Assembly (NCBI RefSeq): GCF_003112455.1
Contig: NZ_BDQX01000054.1
Span: 145,479-195,395 of the forward strand
Length of the DNA: 49,917 nt
DNA from: Paenibacillus agaridevorans
GTDB taxonomy: Bacteria; Bacillota; Bacilli; Paenibacillales; Paenibacillaceae
Direction of reading: 5' to 3'
Positions 1 to 7,895 of this stretch are shown piece by piece. The notes beneath the pieces were generated by a model that saw only the letters and a program-made list of their open reading frames with translations, did no database searches and was not told the DNA's origin. The position numbers were made by a program, and so were the translations under genes. The first letter of the stretch is position 1. Every line of letters starts with the position of its first letter.

Positions 1-37
1 ATAGGAGTCAGCTTGTAATGCGAGAGAGGGATTGCTT

Positions 38-1861
38 ATGAAAGTCGTGTTGTCCACGCTTAATGCCAAATTCATTCATACATCGCTCGCCCTGCGCTGT
101 CTCAAAGCGTTTAGCGGCGACCGGTTCGATATCGATATCGCGGAATATACGATCAAGGATCCGGCGATGAACATCGCCTCGGATCTGTACGGACGGAATC
201 CGGACGTTGTCGGGTTCTCGTGCTACATCTGGAATATCGAAGAGACGATTACGGTTGTTAATATGCTGCGCAAGATTAAACCGGAGCTGAAGATCGTGCT
301 TGGCGGCCCCGAGGTGAGTTATGATACGGAGCAGTGGATGGAACGGCTGCCGGATGTCGACTTCATCGTCGTCGGCGAAGGAGAAGAGACGTTTGACCAT
401 CTGCTTACGGAAATACAAGGGGCAGGCAAATATCATATGGTGTTCGGCCTCGCCTATCGCAAAGTCAGAGAGAGCGGCACGGAGATTCTGATTACGCCGC
501 CGCGGCCTAAGCTGAACTTGAACGAATTGCCGTCGCCGCATCGATTCCCCGAGGATATCCCCAACCTGGGGAGCCGCGTCGTGTATTTCGAGACGAGCAG
601 GGGTTGTCCGTTCAGCTGCCAGTTCTGCTTGTCCAGCATCGAGGTCGGCGTCCGTTACTTCGATATGGAGCGGACGAAGTCCGATATCCTTTATCTGATC
701 GACAACGGGGCAAAGCTGATCAAGTTCGTCGACCGTACCTTCAATATTAAGCGCGACTACGCGCTCGAGATGTTCCGCTTCCTGATCGAGAATCATCGCG
801 GCACTGTCTTTCAGTTCGAGATTACGGCCGATATTATGCGGCCGGAAGTGCTGGATTATTTGGCCGAGCATGCGCCTCCAGGCATTTTTCGCTTCGAGAT
901 CGGCGTTCAGTCGACGAACGATCCTACGAACCTCGCCGTGCAGCGCAGGCAGAACTGGTCGAAGCTCGTCCGTACGGTCACAAAGGTGCGGGATTCAGGC
1001 AAAATCGATCAGCATCTGGACTTGATCGCAGGATTGCCGCTTGAAAATTACGACACGTTTAGAGGCACGTTCAACGACGTGTTCGCGCTGCGTCCCGAGG
1101 AGCTGCAGCTCGGCTTCCTCAAGATGCTTAGGGGCACTGGCTTAAGGCTCGACGCGGAGAAGTGGGGCTACATCTACATGGATCGCGCGCCTTACGAGAT
1201 GCTGGGCAACGATCTGATGCCGTTCGGCGACATCGTCCGGATCAAGCGCGTGGAGGACGTGCTGGAGAAATATTGGAACGCGCACCGGATGGACCATACT
1301 TTGCTTTATCTGGTCGACCGGGTATTCCCGTCGCCGTTCGACTTCTTCCAGCTGTTCGGGGACTATTGGGAGGGACAGGGCTGGAGCAAAATCGGCCATC
1401 AACTGGAGGATTTGTTCTCGCGGCTGTGGAGCTTCCTGACAGCTCTGCCGGCGGATACGCCGCTGGGAGAAGGAGAGACGGTTGGCTCGAAGCTGCGGCT
1501 GGACGTTGTGCTGGGACTGATGAAGTACGATTATTTCCTCGGCCACAACTATAAGCCGCGCAAGACGTGGTGGGAGCATTCCATGGACAAGTCCGAATGG
1601 AGCCGCTGGATGAGGGCGCTGCTGGAGCGTCCGGAAGCCGTCTCCGGCGCGTTCGCGGACCTGGGCATGCACGAGCGCGACTTGCATAAGCACGCGATGC
1701 TGGAGAAGCTGCCGTTCGATCTGGAGTCGTATCTTGCGACCGGCGAAATGTCCGAGAATCAGCATACGCTGCTCATCATGCTGTACGCGCTGGATAAAAC
1801 GAGCAGCAAGCCGAAGCCGCGTGCGTTCACGCTGCGCGTGGAGCCCGCCGCGGTCGTGTAG
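38..1861 (+). CDS. B12-binding-domain radical SAM protein (DUF4080-type)
   Basis: A 607-residue protein. I start at the ATG at 38, 8 nt after a GAGAGGG ribosome site; the in-frame TTG at 32 sits too close to it. The N-terminal ~135 residues look like a cobalamin-binding Rossmann domain, with IVLGGPEVS and VVGEGEE segments typical of B12-binding radical SAM proteins. The radical SAM core follows, with the [4Fe-4S] motif CxxxCxxC at C190, C194 and C197 (GCPFSCQFC). The last ~200 residues match the kind of C-terminal extension called DUF4080. Such enzymes cleave S-adenosylmethionine to start radical chemistry, often methylation at unreactive carbons, but the substrate of this subgroup is unknown. 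It is a lone gene followed by a repeat-rich gap and a strong terminator, so context gives no pathway. Family certain, reaction unknown. Confidence 0.85.
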   Translation: MKVVLSTLNAKFIHTSLALRCLKAFSGDRFDIDIAEYTIKDPAMNIASDLYGRNPDVVGFSCYIWNIEETITVVNMLRKIKPELKIVLGGPEVSYDTEQWMERLPDVDFIVVGEGEETFDHLLTEIQGAGKYHMVFGLAYRKVRESGTEILITPPRPKLNLNELPSPHRFPEDIPNLGSRVVYFETSRGCPFSCQFCLSSIEVGVRYFDMERTKSDILYLIDNGAKLIKFVDRTFNIKRDYALEMFRFLIENHRGTVFQFEITADIMRPEVLDYLAEHAPPGIFRFEIGVQSTNDPTNLAVQRRQNWSKLVRTVTKVRDSGKIDQHLDLIAGLPLENYDTFRGTFNDVFALRPEELQLGFLKMLRGTGLRLDAEKWGYIYMDRAPYEMLGNDLMPFGDIVRIKRVEDVLEKYWNAHRMDHTLLYLVDRVFPSPFDFFQLFGDYWEGQGWSKIGHQLEDLFSRLWSFLTALPADTPLGEGETVGSKLRLDVVLGLMKYDYFLGHNYKPRKTWWEHSMDKSEWSRWMRALLERPEAVSGAFADLGMHERDLHKHAMLEKLPFDLESYLATGEMSENQHTLLIMLYALDKTSSKPKPRAFTLRVEPAAVV

Positions 1862-1874
1862 GCAAGGCAAGTAA

Positions 1875-2100
1875 GTCGGCCACGCCGACTAACTGCTCGC
1901 AAAACGCGGCGCGAGCGGCGATTAGGTCGTCCACGCCGACTAACTGCTCGCAAAACGCGGCGCGAGCGGTGATTAGGTCGTCCACGCCGACTAACTGACC
2001 GCGAAACGCGGCGCAAGCAGTGATTAGGTCGTCCACGCCGACTAACAGCTCGCAAAACGCTGCTCAAGCGTCGAATAAGTCGGCCATGACGACTATCTGC
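1875..2100. repeat. 51-bp tandem repeat array, about 4.5 copies
   Basis: Copies start at 1875, 1926, 1977, 2028 and 2079, exactly 51 bp apart; the last is partial and diverged. Each full unit holds two inverted repeats: AGTCGGC-CAC-GCCGACT (exact in the first copy) and GCTCGC...GCGAGC around a ~10-nt loop. Copies differ by scattered substitutions. Because 51 is a multiple of three, unbroken 17-residue repeat reading frames appear on the minus strand; I regard these as by-products. The array lies between converging genes. Confidence 0.9.
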
Positions 2101-2134
2101 CTCCAATCGCTCGGCCGTAGCAAAACCTATTAAA

Positions 2135-2180
2135 AAGGTCGGAAGTCGCATCATCGCCGCGACTCCCGACCTTTTTTTTT
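2135..2180 (+). terminator. Rho-independent terminator after the radical SAM gene
   Basis: A 15-bp stem with one mismatch (2135-2149 with 2159-2173), 9-nt loop, then an unbroken T tract to 2180. It ends transcripts coming from the radical SAM gene through the 51-bp repeats. A smaller hairpin, CCCCAC-ATC-GTGGGG, follows at 2184-2198. Confidence 0.88.
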
Positions 2181-2270
2181 CGCCCCCACATCGTGGGGCA
2201 ACTTCCGTTGATAAAATTTCCCCTGAGGCTGTCGATGTATTGCGAGTAACTGAGCTGAAATGTTCTGCTT

Positions 2271-2462
2271 TCGCTAACGGACCTCAGAGCCTCTATTTGC
2301 AGCATTTTCGCGATATTGAAAATCTAACGGACTCAGATGAAGCTATTTGGTGCATTTCCGCCCATTCTATGCGGTTTTGACGGAAGTAAGGTCGTCTGTG
2401 TCCGTTACAATTTGAACAGGCCCCATTTTTGCGAAATAGCGACTGTGATGTCCGTTACGATC
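2271..2462. repeat. Intergenic repeat with four TAACGGAC cores (two direct, two inverted)
   Basis: TAACGGAC occurs at 2275 and 2325, and its complement GTCCGTTA at 2400 and 2450. Similarity extends past the core: the first copy and the reverse complement of the fourth share roughly TAACGGAC-TCA-AG-C-CTATTT, and the second and third share TAACGGAC-CAGA-GA. Copies in the same direction are 50 bp apart. No convincing gene lies in 2181-2602. From memory this resembles repeats common in Paenibacillus intergenic regions; that needs a genome search. Confidence 0.7.
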
Positions 2463-2602
2463 AGCCTTTACTTAACTGCGCTGCCGTCCACAATGATTCG
2501 ACAGCCTCCCCCTGTCCGACAGAAGAAACAGAAGGAAAGAGCAAACTCGTCAACTTGCTAGTTGTTACGTTCGTAACACTTGCGGTCAGCTTGCCGCCCG
2601 CC

Positions 2603-3577
2603 TTACGCCGGCACGACGCTGCGAAGAACGGTCATGCTGCCCGACAGCTCGTAGTCGCCAAGCGTGGCAGGCAACAGGAAGCACTGGCCGGCCTTTGCGT
2701 CCAGCTCGCCGCCGCTGTAACGCACTTGGCCCTCGCCGTCCGCGATTACGAGGATGACGAAGCTCTCCGGCGATGTGGACAGCGCAAGCGGTCCTTCGAC
2801 GATGCCCTTCTCGACTTGGAAGTAAGGGGAAGTCGCGATCGACAGCCACTCGCCGGCGCCCACGCCGTCCGTTTTCATTCGCTGCGCGCCTGCGCCTTCG
2901 TAGGCGATGACGTTAAGAGAGTCCTCAACATGCAGCTCGCGGAGCTTGCCGTCCAGACCAGGACGATCATAGTCATATAGACGGTATGTCGTGTCCGAGT
3001 TCTGCTGAATTTCGGCGACAACGACGCCGGAGCAGAGCGCGTGAACCGTTCCCGCAGGGATATAGAAGGCGTCGCCAGCCTCGACAGATACCTCTTGCAG
3101 CGTATCCATGATGCGGCCTTCGTTAATAGCCGATTCCATGGCGGGACGGTCGATGCCTTCCTTCAGGCCGTAGATGATCTTGGCGCCGGGCTTCGCGCTC
3201 AAAATATACCACATCTCCGTCTTGCCCAGCTCGCCTGCAGGCAGGCGGTCATAGACGTCGGTCGGATGCACTTGAACGGACAGATCGTCGTTGCAATCCA
3301 GCAGCTTGATGAGCAGCGGGAAACGACCGTTTTTCTCGGAGAAGCCGCGCGTTCCGAACCACTCCCGGCCGTATTGCTCGCGGATTTCATCCAAGCCGAG
3401 TCCGGCAAGCTCGCCGTTAACGACCTTGGTCGTGCCGTTAGGGTGATCGCCGATCATCCAGCCTTCCCCGATCGCGCCATCCGGCAGCTCCAGGCCGAAT
3501 TGCTCCAGCGCTCTGCCGCCCCAAACTCTTTCTTTCATCTCTGCTTTGAATTGCAGTGGGTATGGTTGTACTGCCAT
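2603..3577 (-). CDS. manA: Mannose-6-phosphate isomerase, class I (short Bacillus type)
   Basis: A 324-residue cupin-fold isomerase interconverting mannose 6-phosphate and fructose 6-phosphate, linking mannose use and GDP-mannose supply to glycolysis. The start is the ATG at 3577, read as MAVQPYPL; a longer frame begins inside the ribosome site (GGAGG, 7 nt upstream). The zinc-ligand segments of the family are visible: QVHPTD, KTEMWYIL and the later PAGTVHAL. The motif VWGGRALEQFG near the N terminus is typical. Length agrees with the ~315-residue Bacillus enzymes rather than the ~390-residue enterobacterial one. Last gene of a probable four-gene leftward operon, 41 nt after the VOC gene. No clear terminator follows; transcription would run into the repeat-filled gap. 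Confidence 0.93.
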   Translation of the reverse strand: MAVQPYPLQFKAEMKERVWGGRALEQFGLELPDGAIGEGWMIGDHPNGTTKVVNGELAGLGLDEIREQYGREWFGTRGFSEKNGRFPLLIKLLDCNDDLSVQVHPTDVYDRLPAGELGKTEMWYILSAKPGAKIIYGLKEGIDRPAMESAINEGRIMDTLQEVSVEAGDAFYIPAGTVHALCSGVVVAEIQQNSDTTYRLYDYDRPGLDGKLRELHVEDSLNVIAYEGAGAQRMKTDGVGAGEWLSIATSPYFQVEKGIVEGPLALSTSPESFVILVIADGEGQVRYSGGELDAKAGQCFLLPATLGDYELSGSMTVLRSVVPA

Positions 3578-3618
3578 AATAAATTCCTCCATTCTTGTAG
3601 TCGCGCTATGATGAAATG

Positions 3619-4014
3619 TCAGTTTTGCTTCGCAGGCTGGAACAGCTCCACCAGTTCACCGTCTGGTCCGTACAGGAAGAAGTAGCGGGCTCCGTTCGGC
3701 AGCGTCGTGATCCCGGTGTCGCGCAGCGGAATGCCAAGCGCCTTTACGCGTTCGAATTCGGCTTCGACGTCGTCAACCGTATAAGCTGTGTGGTGGGTTT
3801 TGCCCTCGGCGGGAAATGCGCTTTTATTGCCTTCGATGAGCTCGATCTCGGTATCCTCATGCCCGGGGAAGGACAGAAATGCGAGACGGATGACGCCGTT
3901 CGTATGCAGCAACGTATACCGATGCTCAAGACCGAGCACTGATGTGTAAAATTCCAGTGAACGTTCGATACTGTCCACCATTATGCCAATATGTTCGATT
4001 TTTCTAACTGCCAT
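3619..4014 (-). CDS. VOC-superfamily (glyoxalase/epimerase-like) metalloprotein
   Basis: A 131-residue single-unit vicinal-oxygen-chelate protein made of paired beta-alpha-beta-beta-beta modules. It begins MAVRKIEHIGIMV, where the His is the usual first metal ligand, and ends with GPDGELVELFQP, where the Glu is the usual last ligand. The pattern recalls methylmalonyl-CoA epimerase or lactoylglutathione lyase, but the substrate cannot be told. The start at 4014 has GAGAGGAGA upstream; a longer TTG start would include that site. It lies 34 nt after mnmM and 41 nt before manA on the same strand, so it is probably co-transcribed. Possible roles are methylglyoxal-type detoxification or a sugar-phosphate side reaction; both are guesses. 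Confidence 0.85.
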   Translation of the reverse strand: MAVRKIEHIGIMVDSIERSLEFYTSVLGLEHRYTLLHTNGVIRLAFLSFPGHEDTEIELIEGNKSAFPAEGKTHHTAYTVDDVEAEFERVKALGIPLRDTGITTLPNGARYFFLYGPDGELVELFQPAKQN

Positions 4015-4048
4015 TTCAATTTCTCCTCTCAAAATAGGTAGTGCCGGA

Positions 4049-4633
4049 TTAGCCCTTTCGGCGCTCGATCGCGATCAGGTACGGAGCTGTTGTCCGCTGC
4101 GGTTGGCGGTACAGGACGGCTTGCGCGACGTTTTGCGGGAGATTTGCCGCCCATGCTTCGACGGCTGCGGCTTCCGCGTCCCCGCCGGGGTGGCCGGGAT
4201 AGAGCACGCAGGTCATAATGCCGCCCGGACGAATCAGCGAAAGTGCTGCATCAAGAGCGCGAAGCGTCGATTCGGGCTTCGTGATGACGGTGGTGTCCCC
4301 GCCTGGCAAATATCCAAGATTAAACATGACGGCGGCGATCCGGCCAGCGTCGCTTGCGTCCACGGAGCTCACCATCTCCGCATGGTCGGCTAATATAAGC
4401 TTGAGCCCGGGCAGACGGTCATCCGCTGCAAGCGGCGCGAGCCGCAGACGGGTTCGCTCCAGCGCTTCTTGCTGAATGTCGAACGCATAGACCATCCCCT
4501 TGGGACCGACAAGCTCGGCCAGAGCAAATGTGTCGACGCCGCCTCCTGCGGTTGCGTCGACGACGATGTCGCCTGCTCCGGCGCGCTCCGCAATCCACTT
4601 GTGGGCCGTGCTGAGCACGGACAGAAATCCCAT
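4049..4633 (-). CDS. mnmM: tRNA nm5s2U34 methyltransferase MnmM (YtqB family)
   Basis: A 194-residue class I SAM-dependent methyltransferase. The SAM-binding loop is DATAGGGVDT at about residues 26-35, followed by the acidic YAFDIQQEAL segment; MFNLGYLPGGD and LYPGHPGG are YtqB-family signatures. In Bacillus subtilis this family methylates 5-aminomethyl-2-thiouridine to mnm5s2U at the wobble position of tRNAs reading split codon boxes. The start at 4633 has a perfect AGGAGG lying inside the end of the upstream mnmL gene, with 4 nt between the genes, suggesting translational coupling. The mnmL-mnmM pairing is the known arrangement in Bacilli and strengthens both calls. Older annotations would call it an rRNA methylase. 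Confidence 0.88.
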   Translation of the reverse strand: MGFLSVLSTAHKWIAERAGAGDIVVDATAGGGVDTFALAELVGPKGMVYAFDIQQEALERTRLRLAPLAADDRLPGLKLILADHAEMVSSVDASDAGRIAAVMFNLGYLPGGDTTVITKPESTLRALDAALSLIRPGGIMTCVLYPGHPGGDAEAAAVEAWAANLPQNVAQAVLYRQPQRTTAPYLIAIERRKG

Positions 4634-4637
4634 ATTG

Positions 4638-5600
4638 TCAAGCCTCCTTCCGCCAAAGCTTGCCTTGCCAGGAGTCCCGGCGACGAAGCTCGGCGTCGAT
4701 GCCGTTGAGAACGGGCCATTTGTCCATGCTCCACAGGGGACCGATCAACAAATCGCGGGGCGCATCTCCCGTGAGCCGATGCACGATCATGTCCGGAGGA
4801 AGGAATTCCAGCGTATCGACTACAAGCCCGATATATTCGTCCCTTTCGAGGAAACGAAGGAGGCCGGCCTCGTATTGCTTGACCATCGGCGTTTTGCGCA
4901 TAAGATGCAGCAAATGGATTTTGATGCCCTGCACATCCATTCGAGCAACGGCTCGTCCGGTGTCCAGCATCATCTCATGGCTCTCCTGAGGCAAACCGTA
5001 AATAATATGGGCACAGACGCGAATGCCGCGTTCGCGCAAGCGGCGGACAGCATCCAGGTAACATGCGGTATCGTGGGCGCGATTAATAAGAACCGACGTA
5101 GATTCATGTACCGTCTGCAGCCCCATCTCCACCCACAGATAAGTTCGCTCGTTCAGTTCGGCAAGGTAATCGACGACATCATCAGGCAGACAGTCGGGAC
5201 GGGTCGCAATGGACAAGCCGACGACGCCGGGCTGCTGCAGCACGACCTCATAATATTCGCGGAGCTCTTCGACGGGCGCGTATGTATTGGTGTAAGCCTG
5301 GAAGTAGCCGATATAAGCCGCCTCCGGCCACTTCCTGTGCTGCCTGTCGCGTATCGTGGCAAATTGCGTGACAAGATCGTCGCGCCGGCTGCCGGCGAAG
5401 TCGCCGGAGCCTCTCGCGCTGCAGAACGTACAGCCGCCTTTGGCGATGGAGCCGTCCCGGTTTGGACATGTGAATCCGGCATCAAGAGTCACCTTGAACA
5501 CTTTGCAGCCGAAGCTTTCGCGCATTTCGTAATTCCATGTATGAAATCTTTTTTCCCCCCACATGATTAGCTGCGAGGGCGGAGGTTCGTGCAGATTCAT
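4638..5600 (-). CDS. mnmL: Radical SAM tRNA modification enzyme MnmL (YtqA family)
   Basis: A 320-residue radical SAM enzyme of the TIGR01212/YhcC-YtqA group. The cluster cysteines are C45, C57 and C60 (CPNRDG...GGCTFC), a spacing typical of this group rather than CxxxCxxC. The core continues with AYIGYFQAYTNTYAP, GLSIATRPDCLPD and WVEMGLQT. In B. subtilis and streptococci MnmL acts with MnmM in a route to mnm5s2U in tRNA that does not need MnmC. Start ATG at 5600 with GGAG 7 nt upstream. It is the first gene of the leftward operon mnmL-mnmM-VOC-manA. Some family members have other roles, but the adjacent mnmM makes this call firm. Confidence 0.87.
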   Translation of the reverse strand: MNLHEPPPSQLIMWGEKRFHTWNYEMRESFGCKVFKVTLDAGFTCPNRDGSIAKGGCTFCSARGSGDFAGSRRDDLVTQFATIRDRQHRKWPEAAYIGYFQAYTNTYAPVEELREYYEVVLQQPGVVGLSIATRPDCLPDDVVDYLAELNERTYLWVEMGLQTVHESTSVLINRAHDTACYLDAVRRLRERGIRVCAHIIYGLPQESHEMMLDTGRAVARMDVQGIKIHLLHLMRKTPMVKQYEAGLLRFLERDEYIGLVVDTLEFLPPDMIVHRLTGDAPRDLLIGPLWSMDKWPVLNGIDAELRRRDSWQGKLWRKEA

Positions 5601-5739
5601 GGAAATCTCCTTTTCTTCTCGTGTACCTCCTATATTTTAACGAAAATACGAACGAAAAGCCATGCCTATTCCATATCGGAGAGCGGAACGTTCGGAATTT
5701 GGTAACTGGAAAACCAGCTGGGAATTCAGCAAAACAGGC

Positions 5740-5768
5740 TTGTGTAACCTGACATGATGTGTTATATT
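5740..5768 (+). promoter_or_regulatory. Candidate sigma-A promoter for the small conserved gene
   Basis: TTGTGT at 5740-5745, a 17-bp spacer and TATATT at 5763-5768, about 110 bp before the gene at 5882. The -35 is a moderate match and the -10 fair. The leader between is AT-rich with no clear hairpin. Confidence 0.45.
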
Positions 5769-5881
5769 AAAAGTGCGACAAATCAACAAATGTATCTGAC
5801 ATAGCCTAAATGTAACCGTACACATGATAAGTCGATAAATTGGAAATAATGAAGAGAAATAAATCGATGAGGTGATGTGAG

Positions 5882-6088
5882 ATGACAACGGCAAAAATTC
5901 CTTACGGCGACAAGAAAGTAACGGTTGAGCTTACGATTAAGGAACTGCAGGCGCTTGCGGGCATTCGCTTCCATGCAAACCATGAAGTTGAAGTCTCGGC
6001 ACGCAAGAAGCTGAACATGGTCCTCGAAGGCACGTACGAGCGCGAATCCAGAGACAACGCTCCGATCCCGTATCAGCTGCTGAGCTAA
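5882..6088 (+). CDS. Small conserved hypothetical protein (68 aa)
   Basis: A 68-residue soluble, charged protein beginning MTTAKIPYGDKKVTVELT, with no signal peptide, membrane segment or cysteines. The first half predicts beta strands (KVTVELTIKEL), and the middle contains an EVEVSARKKL segment. It has a good AGGTGATG ribosome site, its own candidate promoter and a strong terminator, so it appears to be a real single-gene unit. I do not recognise the family. Its neighbours, mnmL (divergent) and trmB (downstream), are both tRNA modification genes, which may be coincidence. Confidence 0.75.
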   Translation: MTTAKIPYGDKKVTVELTIKELQALAGIRFHANHEVEVSARKKLNMVLEGTYERESRDNAPIPYQLLS

Positions 6089-6137
6089 TAGATAGCCAAT
6101 AGATAACGCCGTACATCGGCGACGTAACATAAGTTGG

Positions 6138-6168
6138 AAGCCGCTAGCCGGAAGGCAGCGGCTTTTTT
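6138..6168 (+). terminator. Rho-independent terminator after the 68-aa gene
   Basis: AAGCCGC...GCGGCTT outer stem with an inner GCC-GGAA-GGC tetraloop stem, followed by six Ts. Ends the transcript of the small gene about 50 nt past its stop. Confidence 0.88.
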
Positions 6169-6190
6169 CGCGCAGTCGGAGGGAGAGGGC

Positions 6191-6219
6191 TTTACAACCG
6201 TGGCGCAGTTGGGCACAAT
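6191..6219 (+). promoter_or_regulatory. Candidate promoter for trmB
   Basis: TTTACA at 6191-6196, 17-bp spacer, CACAAT at 6214-6219, just after the preceding terminator. A hairpin GCGTTTT-TC-AAAACGC at 6250-6265 lies in the resulting leader. Confidence 0.45.
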
Positions 6220-6331
6220 AAGGACGGATTGTTTATTTATTTTGATGCTGCGTTTTTCAAAACGCTGTAGAAGATTGAATAAAACTGCAACCTATTTTTG
6301 AACAACCATTTGCAGAGGGGATTTGAACAAT

Positions 6332-7087
6332 ATGCGTTTGAGAGGCAGAAAAGGCATTCGGGAAAATCTGGAGGGCCAGCCGGAGCTGGTCGTGCTGGAT
6401 GCGGCGCCGCATCGCGGCAATTGGAAGGCGTTCTTCGGGAACGACAATCCTATTCATGTGGAGCTCGGTATGGGCAAAGGGCGCTTTATTAGCCAAATGA
6501 GCGTTCGCAACCCGCATATCAATTACATCGGCGTGGATATGTATGACGAGCTGCTGCGCAGAGCCAGCGAAAAAGCAAGGACGGCATGGGGGGAGAAGGG
6601 CGAAGAGACACCGCCGAACCTGGCGCTGCTGCGAGCGAATATTGAAGGGATCGAGTCTATGTTTGCTCCGGGCGAGCTGGAGCGCATCTACTTGAACTTC
6701 AGCGACCCATGGCCAAAGAGCAAGCATGCCCGCCGCAGGCTGACCAACGAACGGTTTGTGGAGAAGTATATCGAGATTCTGAACGAGCGGGGCGAGATCC
6801 ATTTTAAGACGGATTCCATGACGTTGTTCGAATTCTCGCTTAACAGCTTCGCAAACATGGAGCTTGTGATGCGCAACATCTCGCTGCATCTGCATCGGGA
6901 CGAGCCTAGAGAGGATCTTGTGTTTACGGAATACGAGATGAAGTTTATGGAGAAAGGCCAGCCGATTCATCGCGTCGAGGTCGTAATCGGCGAGGAAGCG
7001 CTGCGCGAGCATCGCTCGGCAAAAAAGGAAGCGGCCAAGCTTGAGCTTGAGTCGGCCGCTTTGCAAGAGGAGTCCGAGAAAGAGTAA
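6332..7087 (+). CDS. trmB: tRNA (guanine-N7-)-methyltransferase TrmB
   Basis: A 251-residue class I methyltransferase that makes m7G at position 46 in the variable loop of many tRNAs. Signatures seen: VELGMGKGRFI (SAM loop), YIGVDMYDELL, and the TrmB hallmark NFSDPWPKSKHARRRL with the catalytic Asp, followed by NERFVEKY. A Lys/Glu-rich tail of about 35 residues extends beyond the usual C terminus and may be disordered. I chose the ATG at 6332, 11 nt after GAGGGG; the TTG at 6323 is only 2 nt from that site. Monocistronic, with its own candidate promoter; the converging PAP2 gene ends 18 bp downstream. Confidence 0.95.
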   Translation: MRLRGRKGIRENLEGQPELVVLDAAPHRGNWKAFFGNDNPIHVELGMGKGRFISQMSVRNPHINYIGVDMYDELLRRASEKARTAWGEKGEETPPNLALLRANIEGIESMFAPGELERIYLNFSDPWPKSKHARRRLTNERFVEKYIEILNERGEIHFKTDSMTLFEFSLNSFANMELVMRNISLHLHRDEPREDLVFTEYEMKFMEKGQPIHRVEVVIGEEALREHRSAKKEAAKLELESAALQEESEKE

Positions 7088-7105
7088 ATCCTTGCTGCTT
7101 ATAAT

Positions 7106-7672
7106 TCAGCTGATCGCAGGGACGATCCAGAAATATTGGACGGCGAACGCGGTTGCCGTTCCGATAATGGCTCCGGCCGCCACGTCGGAAGGATAGTGCA
7201 GCCCGAGGTGCATCCTTGACCAGCCGACGGAAAAGGCGATTACGAGCATAACAGGCAGCAATAAGTAGCTAAGCGGCGTGCCCGTCAGCAGCAGGGGTAC
7301 GCTCCAAGCGAAGACGGCCGTCGTATGCCCGGAAGGGAAAGACGAGTCCTGCAGCGGTTTGGGCACCGTGTAAACGCCCTCTATGGCTTGGTACGGTCGA
7401 AGCCGCTTGAACTTTCGCTTAACGATAGCCACGGGGATATGGCTAATGATAACGGCGAGCAGGCTTTGCCAGCCTGCCGTCCCCCAGGGCTGCGGCGCAA
7501 GCAGCGCGCACAGCAAGGATGCCAGCAACGTGAAGGTAGCGCCTCCCATGTGCGTGACCGTACTGAACCAACGATCCATCATGGCATGAAGTCTGGTCTC
7601 CGTGCGTCTCCGGTTCGCCCAGATCAGCATTTTTTGTTCGTGGGATCTCATCCAGTCGATCATCCGCTCCAT
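7106..7672 (-). CDS. PAP2-family membrane phosphatase
   Basis: A 188-residue integral membrane phosphatase with the complete three-part PAP2 signature: KFKRLRP, SFPSGHTTAVFAW and SRMHLGLHYPSDVAAG, in which the two His and the Arg are catalytic. About five hydrophobic segments surround them. The best-known Bacillus relatives (BcrC/YwoA type) dephosphorylate undecaprenyl pyrophosphate to recycle the cell-wall lipid carrier; others act on phosphatidylglycerol phosphate, and sequence alone does not separate these. The start at 7672 has GAGAGGA upstream. It lies between trmB and a divergently transcribed glycosyltransferase, so a link to envelope glycan synthesis is possible. Confidence 0.9.
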   Translation of the reverse strand: MERMIDWMRSHEQKMLIWANRRRTETRLHAMMDRWFSTVTHMGGATFTLLASLLCALLAPQPWGTAGWQSLLAVIISHIPVAIVKRKFKRLRPYQAIEGVYTVPKPLQDSSFPSGHTTAVFAWSVPLLLTGTPLSYLLLPVMLVIAFSVGWSRMHLGLHYPSDVAAGAIIGTATAFAVQYFWIVPAIS

Positions 7673-7895
7673 ACCCTATCATCCTCTCCGCATACATCAT
7701 TACTCCCATTGTACCATGAATTCATTGCCGCTCTGTTAACGGAGCATGAAGTCTCTATTAACGAATGCTACACAAGCGGTTAACGCAAGGAAAACAATCG
7801 TCTGTTACGATTGCCTCCAAACCCTATTCGGCCTGCCGTGCCAACCAAGGAATGCGGCATGCGCAGCTTACCGGATTGACGGAGGCGATAAATGG

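Noticed and set aside
1875..2100. CRISPR array
   Set aside because: Units are contiguous and similar along their full length, with no unique spacers and no cas genes in the window.
1759..2154. Minus-strand 131-aa frame with 17-residue Arg-rich repeats (and a 69-aa companion frame)
   Set aside because: It is the translation of the 51-bp DNA repeat, open only because 51 is divisible by three and the unit lacks stops. It also runs through the terminator and into the radical SAM gene; no ribosome site.
2429..2980. 183-aa plus-strand ORF overlapping manA
   Set aside because: Most of it is antisense to manA, whose motifs are clear; the rest crosses the TAACGGAC repeats.
7746..7895. 50-residue N-terminal extension of the GT4 glycosyltransferase
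   Set aside because: No ribosome site at 7746; the extension does not resemble the family, whose start MKVAIFTDTY is at 7896 behind GGAGG.
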